Part shown: positions 1-8,445 of the stretch, one piece after another | How positions within the stretch are numbered: the stretch's first letter is position 1 | Layout: every line of letters begins with the position of its first letter | Source of the DNA: Bacteroidales bacterium | Lineage (GTDB): Bacteria > Bacteroidota > Bacteroidia > Bacteroidales > UBA1556 | Length of the DNA stretch: 34,258 bases | Assembly: GCA_027064095.1 (NCBI GenBank) | Contig: JAMOQI010000070.1 | Span: 1-34,258 of the forward strand | Direction of reading: 5' to 3' | Translations under genes and position numbers: made by a program | Notes under the pieces: generated by a model | Seen by the model: only the letters and a program-made list of their open reading frames with translations | The model's database searches: none | Told to the model about the DNA's origin: nothing

Positions 1-522
1 CTTTTTTTTGCCTTTTTTTTAAATTGTTATTGTGTTTGCAATCTTTTGAATTTAAAAGGATATATTAATATACAAGGTGGATATTATTTTTGTTTAAGCT
101 AAAATTATAGTTAACCCTTAATTTGTACAAAAGCAATGCGAATTGTATGAATTAATAATGAATAGCTGGGTATAATGCGGGAAAACTCTTCCGAAAAAAG
201 TTCAGGACAAGTTAATTTATAAAAACTTAAATTTGACTATTTAAAAAATATCCAAATTTAACCTCAGTTGGATATTGGATTTCTATGAGTGAAATTTTAT
301 GTCGAACTGAGGTCATTATTTATTTAATTATCATGATTATTTGTGAATAATCCGGATTAATTTTAAACAGGATAAACTATAAATTTTTGATACTTTTAAA
401 CTCAGCTTTAAACCTTCTGTTTTCTGCGCTTTTTATTGCAATAGAAAAACATTATTTTATCAATAAGTAAATAACGCGATGCTTTTATATTATTGAATTA
501 ATAGGGGAATAATCTAATTAAT
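1..522. other. Gene-free stretch with repeat copy 1
   Basis: No convincing coding region is visible in these 522 bases. Positions 111-360 are the first copy of the dispersed structured repeat listed separately. Positions 1-110 and 361-522 are AT-rich and show no RNA gene or strong terminator. The 3' end of the (-) strand PLP lyase gene lies at 523, so its transcript must end somewhere here, but no GC-rich hairpin followed by T residues on the (-) strand was found. Confidence 0.6.
111..360 (+). repeat. Dispersed structured repeat, copy 1 (near full length)
   Basis: About 250 bp, sharing blocks in the same order with the copies near 11969, 14791, 18026, 25362 and 32668. Visible parts: TTAACCC left end; a TTGTATGAAT-containing block (about 121-152); TAATGCGGG (173-181); AGTTCAGGACAAG; a stem with ACCTCAGTT (261-269) and AACTGAGGT (305-313), a perfect 9-bp inverted repeat; and the 3' hairpin GATTATT-TGTG-AATAATC (335-352) followed by CGGATTAA. 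There is no ORF. It lies downstream of the (-) strand PLP lyase. Confidence 0.85.
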
Positions 523-1716
523 TTATTTAATAGCGTTATAGCATTTTTCTATTGTTAAAAATGTTTCTTCTATATCATCGTCTAAACCCACAGAAAATCT
601 AACTAATCCTTCTGATAGTCCCATTTTCTTTTGGTCTTCTTCTGGTACTTCTGAAGAAGTACTTTTACCCGAATTACTAAATAATGTTCTGAAATAGCCC
701 AAACTTACTGCTAAATATCCAACCCCTTCTTTTTGCATTAGTGACATAAATTTACTTGCTTTATTTGCTGTATTTAAATCAATTGCTATCATTCCTCCAA
801 AGCCATATTTTTCATTGAAAGTTTTCTTAATTATATCGTGGTATGGGTTGTTTTCAAGACCAGGATAAATTGCTTTTATTCCTATGTCGTTAAATCTTTT
901 TGCCAAGTATAAAGCATTATTGCTATGTTGTTTCATTCTTATTGGCAATGTGTATAAATTCTTTTGTATATTTGTTGCACGATAAGAGTCAAGTACGCCA
1001 CCTAGAAGCATACTTGTCCCATTATTTAAGTCTAGCAAACTATTTATAAATTCTTCATTTGCACAAATAGCTCCAGCTGTGGTATCATTCTTGCCATTAA
1101 TAAATTTGGTCATTGAGTAAACAACGATATCAGCCCCTAATTCTTTTGGGGAAAAGATTAAAGGGGTAAATGTATTATCAACAACCAATTTTATTCCATG
1201 TTCTTTTGTTATTTTGGCTAAGCTTGGGATATCTGCTATTTGCAACATTGGATTATTCATAGTTTCAGTATACACAAGTTTTGTGTTATCTTGAATTGAG
1301 TGTTTTACTTCTTCTATATTTGTTGTATCAATAAATGTTACACTAATATTGAATTTTGGTAAATAATTTTTCATAAATGCATAAGAACCACCATAAACAG
1401 TTCTTGATGCTACTATGTGGTCGCCTGAATTACAAATTTGCAAAATTGTATTTGTAATTGCTGCCATTCCTGAACCAGTAACCCATGCTGCCTCTGTATT
1501 TTCCATAGCTGCAAGAGCTTTTGAAAGTGTGTAAGTGCTTGGATTCCAATGGCGAGAATATAAGAATGCGCCTTCTAATTCGCCATTAAAACATGCTGTC
1601 ATTAATTCTCCACTGTCAAATGCAAACGTTGCAGAATCATTAATTGATTGGTTAACTCCATTATGTTCTCCTAATGAGTGTGCTTTTTCTAAAGCTGCTG
1701 CTGGATTAAATTTCAT
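523..1716 (-). CDS. Cys/Met-metabolism PLP-dependent lyase (methionine gamma-lyase-like)
   Basis: A 397-residue protein of the trans-sulfuration PLP family (PF01053), which covers methionine gamma-lyase, cystathionine lyases and O-acylhomoserine sulfhydrylases. Length and overall sequence fit well. The cofactor lysine is expected in SMTKFINGK, and the upstream VDNTFTP carries the Asp that pairs with the pyridine nitrogen. Characterised methionine gamma-lyases have a signature Cys in a TLYGCTF-like motif; here the motif reads TVYGGSYAF, so that Cys is replaced by Gly. Substrate preference therefore cannot be assigned from sequence. The ATG at 1716 gives a normal N-terminus. The gene is divergent from lpdA across about 245 bp and stands alone. 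Family assignment is solid; the exact reaction (Met, cystathionine or Cys elimination) is open. Confidence 0.85.
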   Translation of the reverse strand: MKFNPAAALEKAHSLGEHNGVNQSINDSATFAFDSGELMTACFNGELEGAFLYSRHWNPSTYTLSKALAAMENTEAAWVTGSGMAAITNTILQICNSGDHIVASRTVYGGSYAFMKNYLPKFNISVTFIDTTNIEEVKHSIQDNTKLVYTETMNNPMLQIADIPSLAKITKEHGIKLVVDNTFTPLIFSPKELGADIVVYSMTKFINGKNDTTAGAICANEEFINSLLDLNNGTSMLLGGVLDSYRATNIQKNLYTLPIRMKQHSNNALYLAKRFNDIGIKAIYPGLENNPYHDIIKKTFNEKYGFGGMIAIDLNTANKASKFMSLMQKEGVGYLAVSLGYFRTLFSNSGKSTSSEVPEEDQKKMGLSEGLVRFSVGLDDDIEETFLTIEKCYNAIK

Positions 1717-1912
1717 AATAATATTATTTTGTGTTACTACACTAGATTAAAATTAATTATATCGTAAGCAAAATTAATAAAAATCATATATTTATTTAGT
1801 TAATATTATTAAAAAAATAATATAATTAAGATTAAGTGTGCTTATTTTAAATATATTTAAGTTAATTATTAAAAATATTGATTTTTTCTAAAAAATATCA
1901 AGTTTTAGTGTT

Positions 1913-1941
1913 TTGTAGCTTCTGTTTATTATATAAATTTG
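1913..1941 (+). promoter_or_regulatory. Bacteroidota-type promoter of the lpdA cluster
   Basis: A TTG at 1913-1915 and TAAATTTG at 1934-1941 match the TTG / TAnnTTTG pattern with an 18-bp spacer, one base shorter than usual. The -7 box lies 21 bases before the ATG at 1963. Confidence 0.5.
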
Positions 1942-1962
1942 TCCAAATTTTAAAATTTGAAT

Positions 1963-3357
1963 ATGGATTTTGATATAATAATAATAGGAAGTGGTCCTGG
2001 TGGCTATGTGGCTGCTATAAGAGCTTCGCAATTAGGTAAGAAAGTGGCTGTTATTGAACGAGCTGAAGTTGGTGGAATATGTTTGAATTGGGGTTGTATT
2101 CCAACAAAAGCCTTATTAAAAAGTGCACAGGTATATAATTATATGAAGCATTCTCAAAATTATGGTGTTAAAGTTGAGGGTGAAATTTTGGCTGATTTTA
2201 ATGCAATGGTTGAACGTAGTAGAGGAGTCGCAGCAAATATGAGTAAAGGTGTTCAGTTTTTATTTAAAAAGCATGGTATTACTTTAATACAAGGTTTTGG
2301 GAAAATAGCTAAGGATAAATCCGTTGAAGTATTATCAGAGGTAGGTAAAAAAAGTAAATATACAGCCGAAAGTATTATTATTGCTACCGGTGCAAAAGCT
2401 AGACAATTACCAAATTTACAAATTGATGGTAAAAAGATAATTGGATATCGTCAAGCAATGACTATGGAAAAACAACCAGAATCTTTGTTAGTAGTTGGTT
2501 CAGGAGCTATAGGATCAGAATTTGCACATTTTTATCATAGTATTGGAACGAAGGTGACTTTAGTAGAGTATCTTCCAAATATTTTACCTTTAGAGGATGA
2601 GGATGCTTCTAAGGCATTGGCTCGCTCTTTTAAAAAGTCGAAGCTTAAGCTTATGACCTCTTCTGCAGTTACTAATGTTGATACATCAGGTGAGAAATGT
2701 ATTGTTAGTGTTGAAACTAAAAAAGGAATTGAGAAAATAGAAGTAGATGTCGTTCTATCTGCAGTAGGTGTTGAAACTAATATTGATGGTTTGGGCTTAG
2801 ATGATTTAGGGATTGTCCATGAAGGAGGTAAAATTATTGTAGATGATTTTTATCAAACTAGTATTGAGGGAGTTTATGCTATTGGAGATATTGTTCATGG
2901 TCCGGCATTGGCACATGTTGCTTCTAGAGAGGGTATTATTTGTGTTGAAAAAATTGCTGGACATTCTGTTGAAGCAATGGATTATAGTAATATTCCTGCT
3001 TGTACTTATACAAGCCCTGAGGTAGCGAGTGTAGGATTAACAGAGAAAGTTGCATTGGAAAAAGGTTATGAATTACGCATAGGAAAGTTTCCTTTTAAAG
3101 CTAGTGGAAAAGCTACTGCTGGAGGCAATACCGATGGTTTTGTGAAGATTATTTTTGATAAAAAGACTGATGAATTATTAGGATGTAGTATGGTTGGGGA
3201 TAATGTTACTGAAATGATTTCGGAAATAGTTGTCGCTAGGCGTATGAAAGTCAAAGGTATTGATTTGATAAATGCTGTTCATCCACATCCTACTATGAGT
3301 GAAGCGGTTATGGAGGCTGCAGCACATGCCTATGGTGAAGCTATACACATAGTGTAA
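1963..3357 (+). CDS. lpdA: Dihydrolipoamide dehydrogenase (E3)
   Basis: A 464-residue FAD flavoprotein that reoxidises dihydrolipoyl groups of 2-oxoacid dehydrogenase or glycine cleavage complexes with NAD+. An N-terminal FAD-binding GSGPGGY is followed by the redox disulfide in GGICLNWGCIPTK (Cys about 40 and 45), a central NAD-binding GSGAIGSE, the FAD motif YAIGD, and the C-terminal HPHPTMSEAV with the His-Glu proton relay. The start is the ATG at 1963; an in-frame TTG six bases earlier is less likely. The next gene begins 11 bases after the stop, so lpdA appears to lead a (+) cluster with two cell-surface sugar genes. No E1 or E2 genes are present. Only partner complex identity is uncertain. 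Confidence 0.95.
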   Translation: MDFDIIIIGSGPGGYVAAIRASQLGKKVAVIERAEVGGICLNWGCIPTKALLKSAQVYNYMKHSQNYGVKVEGEILADFNAMVERSRGVAANMSKGVQFLFKKHGITLIQGFGKIAKDKSVEVLSEVGKKSKYTAESIIIATGAKARQLPNLQIDGKKIIGYRQAMTMEKQPESLLVVGSGAIGSEFAHFYHSIGTKVTLVEYLPNILPLEDEDASKALARSFKKSKLKLMTSSAVTNVDTSGEKCIVSVETKKGIEKIEVDVVLSAVGVETNIDGLGLDDLGIVHEGGKIIVDDFYQTSIEGVYAIGDIVHGPALAHVASREGIICVEKIAGHSVEAMDYSNIPACTYTSPEVASVGLTEKVALEKGYELRIGKFPFKASGKATAGGNTDGFVKIIFDKKTDELLGCSMVGDNVTEMISEIVVARRMKVKGIDLINAVHPHPTMSEAVMEAAAHAYGEAIHIV

Positions 3358-3368
3358 ATATATATTCA

Positions 3369-4529
3369 ATGTCTAGAATTATCATTATTACAAATAGATT
3401 AGTTGTTGGTGGACCTAGTGTGCACTTAAAACAACTTATTAAAAACTTTTCCAACAAGCATAAAATTTTTCTTATTTATGGTCCACCTTCTGAGGGTGAA
3501 TCTTCTATGGAAGACGAATTTTTGGAATTTGGTATTGAAATGAAAAAGCTCAAGTACCTTAAGAAAAGTTTTAATGTATATAATGATATTCGTTTAATAA
3601 AAGTTCTTACTGGTATTTTTAATGATTTTAAACCAGATATAGTTCATACTCATACATTTAAACCTGGTTTAACAGGTAGATATGTAGCATGGAAGCTTAA
3701 TGTTTCTAAAATAATCCACACATATCATGGCTTGATTTTTAAGGGTTATTTTTCTAATATTATAGCTAGTTTTTTAATTATTATAGATAGATTTTTAGCA
3801 TCAAAGACTCATGTAATAATTACTTTATCTGAATCACAGAAAGAGGCAATTGTAAATCAATATAAAATTACTGATAAAGAAAAGGCGAGAATTATTCCTT
3901 TGGCGACAAGCTATAGACCTGAGGATTTTACAAAGGAAAAAGCTGCACTTTTTAGGAATAAATGGAAGCTTGATAAGGATTCTCAAATAATTGCTCAAGT
4001 TGGACGTCTTGCTGATGTTAAGAATGTATCGTTGATGATTGATGTATTTCATGAGCTAAGGAAAAAGTCAAAAACAAAAGTTGTTCTTTTTATTGTTGGT
4101 GATGGCGAATTAAAGGATATTTTGATTGATCAAGCGCAATCGCTACATTTGAAAGTTGCAAATGGAGTAGCTAGAGAAAATGCTGATGTTGTTTTTACTT
4201 CATGGTGCAAAGATTTGGTAGCACTGTATTCAGCAATGAATTTACTTGTTCTTACATCAAAGAATGAAGGAACTCCCTTAAATATTATTGAGGCAAATAT
4301 TGCTGGTGTTGCTGTAATGGCTCCCAGAGTTGGAGGAATAGGAGACATGATTTTAGATGGAGAAACCGGTATTTTGTATGATAAAGCTAATGAGATTGAA
4401 GATAAATTATTAGAATTGTTAAAAAATCCTCAAAATATTATAGCTCTCGGAAATAATGCATCAATATATGCAAATCAAAAATATAGTTTACAGTCGATGT
4501 TAAAAGAGTACGAAAAACTTTATAATTAG
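3369..4529 (+). CDS. GT4-family glycosyltransferase
   Basis: A 386-residue GT-B fold transferase. The N-terminal half starts MSRIIIITNRLVVGGPSVHL, where the GGPSVH loop is typical of GT4 enzymes. The C-terminal glycosyl transferase group 1 domain has QVGRLADVKN (about 212-221) and the nucleotide-sugar donor motif EGTPLNIIEANIAGVAVMAP, followed by VGGIGDMILDGETGIL. It probably transfers a sugar to a lipid-linked or cell-surface glycan at the cytoplasmic membrane. It sits 11 bases after lpdA and 6 bases before rfbC, so the pair suggests a polysaccharide or O-antigen step, perhaps involving rhamnose. Donor and acceptor cannot be told from sequence. No membrane segment is obvious apart from a hydrophobic stretch near residues 124-139. 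Confidence 0.88.
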   Translation: MSRIIIITNRLVVGGPSVHLKQLIKNFSNKHKIFLIYGPPSEGESSMEDEFLEFGIEMKKLKYLKKSFNVYNDIRLIKVLTGIFNDFKPDIVHTHTFKPGLTGRYVAWKLNVSKIIHTYHGLIFKGYFSNIIASFLIIIDRFLASKTHVIITLSESQKEAIVNQYKITDKEKARIIPLATSYRPEDFTKEKAALFRNKWKLDKDSQIIAQVGRLADVKNVSLMIDVFHELRKKSKTKVVLFIVGDGELKDILIDQAQSLHLKVANGVARENADVVFTSWCKDLVALYSAMNLLVLTSKNEGTPLNIIEANIAGVAVMAPRVGGIGDMILDGETGILYDKANEIEDKLLELLKNPQNIIALGNNASIYANQKYSLQSMLKEYEKLYN

Positions 4530-4535
4530 AATATT

Positions 4536-5078
4536 ATGGAAATAAAAAAAACTAAGATAGAAGGATTATTGATTATCAAACCAAGTGTTTTTACCGATGA
4601 GAGGGGATATTTTTTCGAATCATATAATAAGGATAATTTTACAAAATTAGGTTTATCAACAGAATTTGTGCAAGATAACGAATCTAAATCTCAAAAGAAT
4701 GTTTTAAGAGGTTTACACTTTCAGAATCCACCTTATGAGCAGGGTAAATTAGTAAGAGTTATAAAGGGAGCAGTTTTGGATGTGGCAGTTGATATTCGTG
4801 TTGGCTCTCCAACTTACGGACAATGGGAATCGGTTGTACTTACAGAAGAAAATAAAGTAATGTATTGGATTCCGGCAGGTTTTGCTCATGGTTTTCTTAC
4901 TCTTAAAGATGATACTATTTTTTCATATAAATGTACTAATGTTTATAATAAACAAAGTGAAGGAAGTATTATGTGGAATGATCCTGATATTGGTATAGAG
5001 TGGAATATTGATAATCCTGTTCTTTCAGATAAAGATAAAGTAGCCCCTGATTTTAAGAGTTTTATAAGTAATTTTTAA
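4536..5078 (+). CDS. rfbC: dTDP-4-dehydrorhamnose 3,5-epimerase
   Basis: A 180-residue RmlC cupin that epimerises dTDP-4-keto-6-deoxyglucose at C3 and C5 on the route to dTDP-L-rhamnose. Diagnostic motifs are DERGYFFESYN, FVQDNESKSQKNVLRGLHFQ (with the catalytic His in GLHFQ), GKLVRVIKGAVLDVAVDIR and the C-terminal YWIPAGFAHGF. Length matches the family (about 180-190). It follows the glycosyltransferase by 6 bases, so it is co-transcribed with it. The companion genes rfbA, rfbB and rfbD are not in the window. No clear intrinsic terminator follows; the convergent exonuclease stop is 74 bases on. Confidence 0.95.
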   Translation: MEIKKTKIEGLLIIKPSVFTDERGYFFESYNKDNFTKLGLSTEFVQDNESKSQKNVLRGLHFQNPPYEQGKLVRVIKGAVLDVAVDIRVGSPTYGQWESVVLTEENKVMYWIPAGFAHGFLTLKDDTIFSYKCTNVYNKQSEGSIMWNDPDIGIEWNIDNPVLSDKDKVAPDFKSFISNF

Positions 5079-5151
5079 AGAAATGTTTATCTTATAAATT
5101 GTAAACTAGATAATATTTGTTTAGTAATTTAACTTTAAAAATACTTTATTT

Positions 5152-5862
5152 TTATTCACTATAAAAGATATTTTCTTCTTTAATATAATCCTCTCCTCTA
5201 TAAGCTTGGAATAATCTTACCACAGAAATAGTATCTTTTTCGCAATAGGTTTTAATACGTTCTATATTTTTATCTTGCCAATAAACTTTCCATACCTCGC
5301 TACCATCAATATCATCTTTGGGTGTTGGAATTCCAAAAATAGCAGTTAATAAATCTAATGACGTATAGTTTTTATAATCTCCAAATTTCCATAATTGCAT
5401 AGTGTCGAGATGATTTATTTCCCAGGGTTTTTTACCTGCAAGGTCAAGAAGATTTGGTAATTTTATTCTGTTTACAAGCATTCTTCTTGCAATATAAGGG
5501 AAGTCAAATTCAATGGCATTATGCCCACAAAGAAGATGATCTGCTTTATTAAAATACTTATCAAGGAGCTCTTTAAATTCTGATAGTAATTGTTTTTCAT
5601 CATCACCATAATAGGATTTTACTCTTAATTGATTGTTATGGAAGAAAGCCACAGAAATGCATATTATTTTACCAAACTCTGAGTAGATACCTGCTCTTGG
5701 GTATAAAGATTGAGCTGTATCTTCTTCTTTTTTTATTAATCTTTCAGCTTTTTTATGCCAAAGTTTTTTGAATCTTTCACTTTGCCTATCAAAGCTTTCA
5801 AAGGCTGGAACTGTTTCAATATCCAGAAATAGAATTTTTTCAATATTATATTTTTCTAACAT
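5152..5862 (-). CDS. PolB-type 3'-5' exonuclease (DnaQ-like fold)
   Basis: A 236-residue predicted exonuclease of the DNA_pol_B_exo2 (PF10108) type. FLDIETVPAF near the N-terminus is the ExoI motif (DxE), HNAIEFDFPYIARR is the ExoII motif with its Asp, and YCEKDTISVVRLF near the C-terminus supplies the last acidic residue. These match the two-metal exonuclease active site. It is a stand-alone nuclease without a polymerase domain. The ATG at 5862 is in frame and gives a complete fold. The gene is monocistronic, converging with rfbC. Biological role (repair, RNA or DNA trimming) is not known. Confidence 0.88.
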   Translation of the reverse strand: MLEKYNIEKILFLDIETVPAFESFDRQSERFKKLWHKKAERLIKKEEDTAQSLYPRAGIYSEFGKIICISVAFFHNNQLRVKSYYGDDEKQLLSEFKELLDKYFNKADHLLCGHNAIEFDFPYIARRMLVNRIKLPNLLDLAGKKPWEINHLDTMQLWKFGDYKNYTSLDLLTAIFGIPTPKDDIDGSEVWKVYWQDKNIERIKTYCEKDTISVVRLFQAYRGEDYIKEENIFYSE

Positions 5863-6061
5863 GATTATTTTGTTTGTGTAAAAATAATCAAATAATTTTA
5901 AATATTCTGTGTAAGAAAACGTAATATTTTTGTGTAACTTATACTTTTGAAATAGTCATTTACTAATGTATTTTAATAGTTATTGGGATCTTGGTTTTGA
6001 AAACTTTAAAAGCTTTGTCTTTGACATTATTCTTATTCTGGTCTTTAATAATTATCGGCAA

Positions 6062-7753
6062 TTATCGGTTGAGTAAATCTTTTAAATGCTCAGCAACACG
6101 AAATGCATTGGCATAAATGGTCCATGTATAGGTTACGCTACCACCGGTAGGCATAAAACTACCATCTGTAACATAGAGATTCTTTACCTCATGTGCTTTA
6201 CAGTTTTTGTCGAGAACAGATTTTTTTGGATTATTACCAAATCTACATCCACCTGCTTGAAGGTTTGGGGGAGGAAGCGTTCCAATATAGCTGTTAACTC
6301 TGCGACAGCCCATCTTTCTCAGAACTGATTCTCCCTTTTTTGCAAGGATTTTACCAATCTTTAAATCATGGTCATGGGATTCTAATCTAAGGCGAGCAAC
6401 GGGATCACCCCATTTGTCTTTTATCTTATCATCTAAGCTGACAAAACAGTTGTCGTTTGGTTGCCAGTCTATAAAAATCTCAAACTTAATTTTACGCATT
6501 TTATTAAAGTAAGCGTAAATCTTTTTTTGATATTCTTCACCGTAGACCAGTTCTCCATATTTATTCCATTTATTTCTAATTGCCTTACCAATTGGATTTG
6601 CATGTTCGAAAAGAAAATCAATAGTTCCACCTTTTAATTTTTTCCCGTTTTCATCTTCTATTTCATAAAAGTGATGAATACTTCTATTGATAAATACACC
6701 CGGGAAATGTATTTTCTTAGCATCTTCCTCTGTAAAGTTTTTATAATCAATTATTCCACTTCCAATTCCTCCGGCAGAGAAAATTAGATTTTTACCCACC
6801 TGCCCATTATTATTTGCTAATCCATTTGGAAAAGAATCACTTTTACTCATAAGTAGTAATCTAGAGGTCTCTATTGCTTGAGCAGCTACAACAAAAATGT
6901 CAGCTTCAATTGAATAATCTTTGCCATCTTTAAAATGGTAATGTGCTTTTAATATTTTATCTGACTTTGTTTCTAAATAGAATACTTTAGCATTGTCAAT
7001 TATTTTACAATTGTTGGTTTCTAAGGCTTTATTTAATAATGCCACTCTGCTACTACCTTTTGCATCGGAACCACAGGCATAGCTGCCACAAAAGTTTGAA
7101 TAGTAACAAGAATTTCTGTTCTCGAAAGGCTTGCTTAAAATAGCTCTTGGCATTGGAATAATTTCAATTTTCAGTTTTTTACAAGCATTATCCAATAATT
7201 CTGAAGCATAATTTTCTGCTAAAGGAGGAAAAGGGAAATTATCTGATGATCTAGGCTCTTGAAATTTATGTTTAATTACCTTACCAGAAACACCAACTAC
7301 TTTCTCAACCTTATCATAAAATGGTTCTAAATCTTTATATTCAATAGGCCAATCAACTACATTAGATTTTTCAATTTTACCATAAGTAGATAAAAGTCTA
7401 AAATCTTTAGGTTTAAGCCTGTGAAAATATCCACTCATAAAATTAGAAGAACCGCCAACAACGGAGCCATTCCAGAAATTCTGTCCACCAAGATAGTTAG
7501 GCTTTGCAATCCATTTGCCATTTCCGTTCTTAGTTTCAATAACATGTGGTTCATCTTCTAAGCGTGGTGTTACAACATCGCGTCTTGTTAATGCAATCTC
7601 ATCTTTGGCATAGTCTTTTGTTTTATACCATGGCCCTTTTTCAAGAACAATTACTTGATGACCAACTTTCGACAATTCATATATAATAGGTCCGGCACCA
7701 GCACCACTTCCTATTACACAGATCTTTTTTTTATTGAATTTTGGATTGCTCAT
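6062..7753 (-). CDS. GMC-family FAD oxidoreductase, gluconate-2-dehydrogenase large-subunit type
   Basis: A 563-residue GMC oxidoreductase. The N-terminus has the FAD motif GSGAGAGPIIYELS and an ADP-ribose-binding acidic residue (VLEKGPWY). GGSSNFMSGYFHR, FCGSYACGSDAKGSS and the C-terminal VTDGSFMPTGG are typical of the bacterial gluconate/sugar dehydrogenase branch. The two catalytic positions are atypical: where the family usually has H-x2-GT-x-R-M-G this reads NLQAGGCRFG, and the later His/Asn position lies in GGSVTYTWTIYANAFR, so the expected residues appear as Leu and Thr. It overlaps the small subunit gene by 4 bases (ATGA), so the two are translationally coupled. No signal peptide is seen; export would rely on the Tat signal of the partner. 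The substrate is unknown. Confidence 0.88.
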   Translation of the reverse strand: MSNPKFNKKKICVIGSGAGAGPIIYELSKVGHQVIVLEKGPWYKTKDYAKDEIALTRRDVVTPRLEDEPHVIETKNGNGKWIAKPNYLGGQNFWNGSVVGGSSNFMSGYFHRLKPKDFRLLSTYGKIEKSNVVDWPIEYKDLEPFYDKVEKVVGVSGKVIKHKFQEPRSSDNFPFPPLAENYASELLDNACKKLKIEIIPMPRAILSKPFENRNSCYYSNFCGSYACGSDAKGSSRVALLNKALETNNCKIIDNAKVFYLETKSDKILKAHYHFKDGKDYSIEADIFVVAAQAIETSRLLLMSKSDSFPNGLANNNGQVGKNLIFSAGGIGSGIIDYKNFTEEDAKKIHFPGVFINRSIHHFYEIEDENGKKLKGGTIDFLFEHANPIGKAIRNKWNKYGELVYGEEYQKKIYAYFNKMRKIKFEIFIDWQPNDNCFVSLDDKIKDKWGDPVARLRLESHDHDLKIGKILAKKGESVLRKMGCRRVNSYIGTLPPPNLQAGGCRFGNNPKKSVLDKNCKAHEVKNLYVTDGSFMPTGGSVTYTWTIYANAFRVAEHLKDLLNR

Positions 7754-8334
7754 GATTTAGGGTTATTAATAGATAATATCTCAGGATATCTATTCCTTTC
7801 TTGCGGCTCTGGAATTCCACCTTTATAATTAATCCAGTTCCAACCAATTTTTTCAGGATTACTTCCATAAACAGGGTGAGCAAACATCGACTCAATAATA
7901 ACGGTCATTACTCTGGAAAGGTACTTTTCGCCCCAGTTTGTATGGCTTACTATTTCTATAAACTCTTCTTGTTTGTTTTTATCTAATTTTTGGAAGGATT
8001 TACCATTTTTCTCATTACAGAATTGTGAAAATTTATCTAAGTTTTTTATTAAAAATAGCTTTTTGGATGATTCTAGCTTATTATCTTTAAGAATCCATAG
8101 ATAATATATGTCACTTTTGAGCACTAAAGCACCAGGAGAAATAGAAGTGTTTGGATATAAAATGTCTAAGATTGTTCTTAATAAACTTAAATTAATATTA
8201 TAGTTGTTATTATCAATTGATATTGTTAGTGAGTCTAAACTTTCTGTATTACAGCTGTATACAAATGGTATTTGAAGGGCAATACCACCAGCAATTAATG
8301 TTTTGAGAAAGAATCTCCTTTCAACTAATTTCAT
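7750..8334 (-). CDS. Gluconate 2-dehydrogenase subunit 3-like protein with Tat lipoprotein signal
   Basis: A 194-residue protein matching the subunit-3 family (PF13618) that accompanies GMC dehydrogenases. The N-terminus MKLVERRFFLKTLIAGG has a twin-arginine motif (RRFFLK), a hydrophobic core and a possible lipobox VYSC (Cys 28), so it is probably a Tat-exported lipoprotein that carries the large subunit across the membrane. The C-terminal part has the family pattern FAHPVYGSNPEKIGWNWINYKGGIPEP. Its stop overlaps the start of the oxidoreductase gene. Together they form a periplasmic dehydrogenase. No cytochrome subunit is adjacent, so the electron acceptor is not evident. Confidence 0.85.
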   Translation of the reverse strand: MKLVERRFFLKTLIAGGIALQIPFVYSCNTESLDSLTISIDNNNYNINLSLLRTILDILYPNTSISPGALVLKSDIYYLWILKDNKLESSKKLFLIKNLDKFSQFCNEKNGKSFQKLDKNKQEEFIEIVSHTNWGEKYLSRVMTVIIESMFAHPVYGSNPEKIGWNWINYKGGIPEPQERNRYPEILSINNPKS

Positions 8335-8406
8335 GAATACAAAGTAAAGCTATTAATATGTTTTTTCAAAGTTAATATTAAAAGGAATATAATAGTAAAA
8401 TTTGTT

Positions 8407-8414
8407 TACTTTTG
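8407..8414 (+). promoter_or_regulatory. -7 promoter box of the EF-hand lipoprotein gene
   Basis: TACTTTTG matches TAnnTTTG and lies 31 bases before the ATG at 8446. No convincing TTG at the usual upstream spacing was found. Confidence 0.45.
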
Positions 8415-8445
8415 GGGCATATTTAACAATACTAAATTAATTTTT

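Noticed and set aside
1879..1901. AT-only inverted repeat upstream of the lpdA promoter
   Set aside because: Composed almost entirely of A and T runs, easily explained by base composition.
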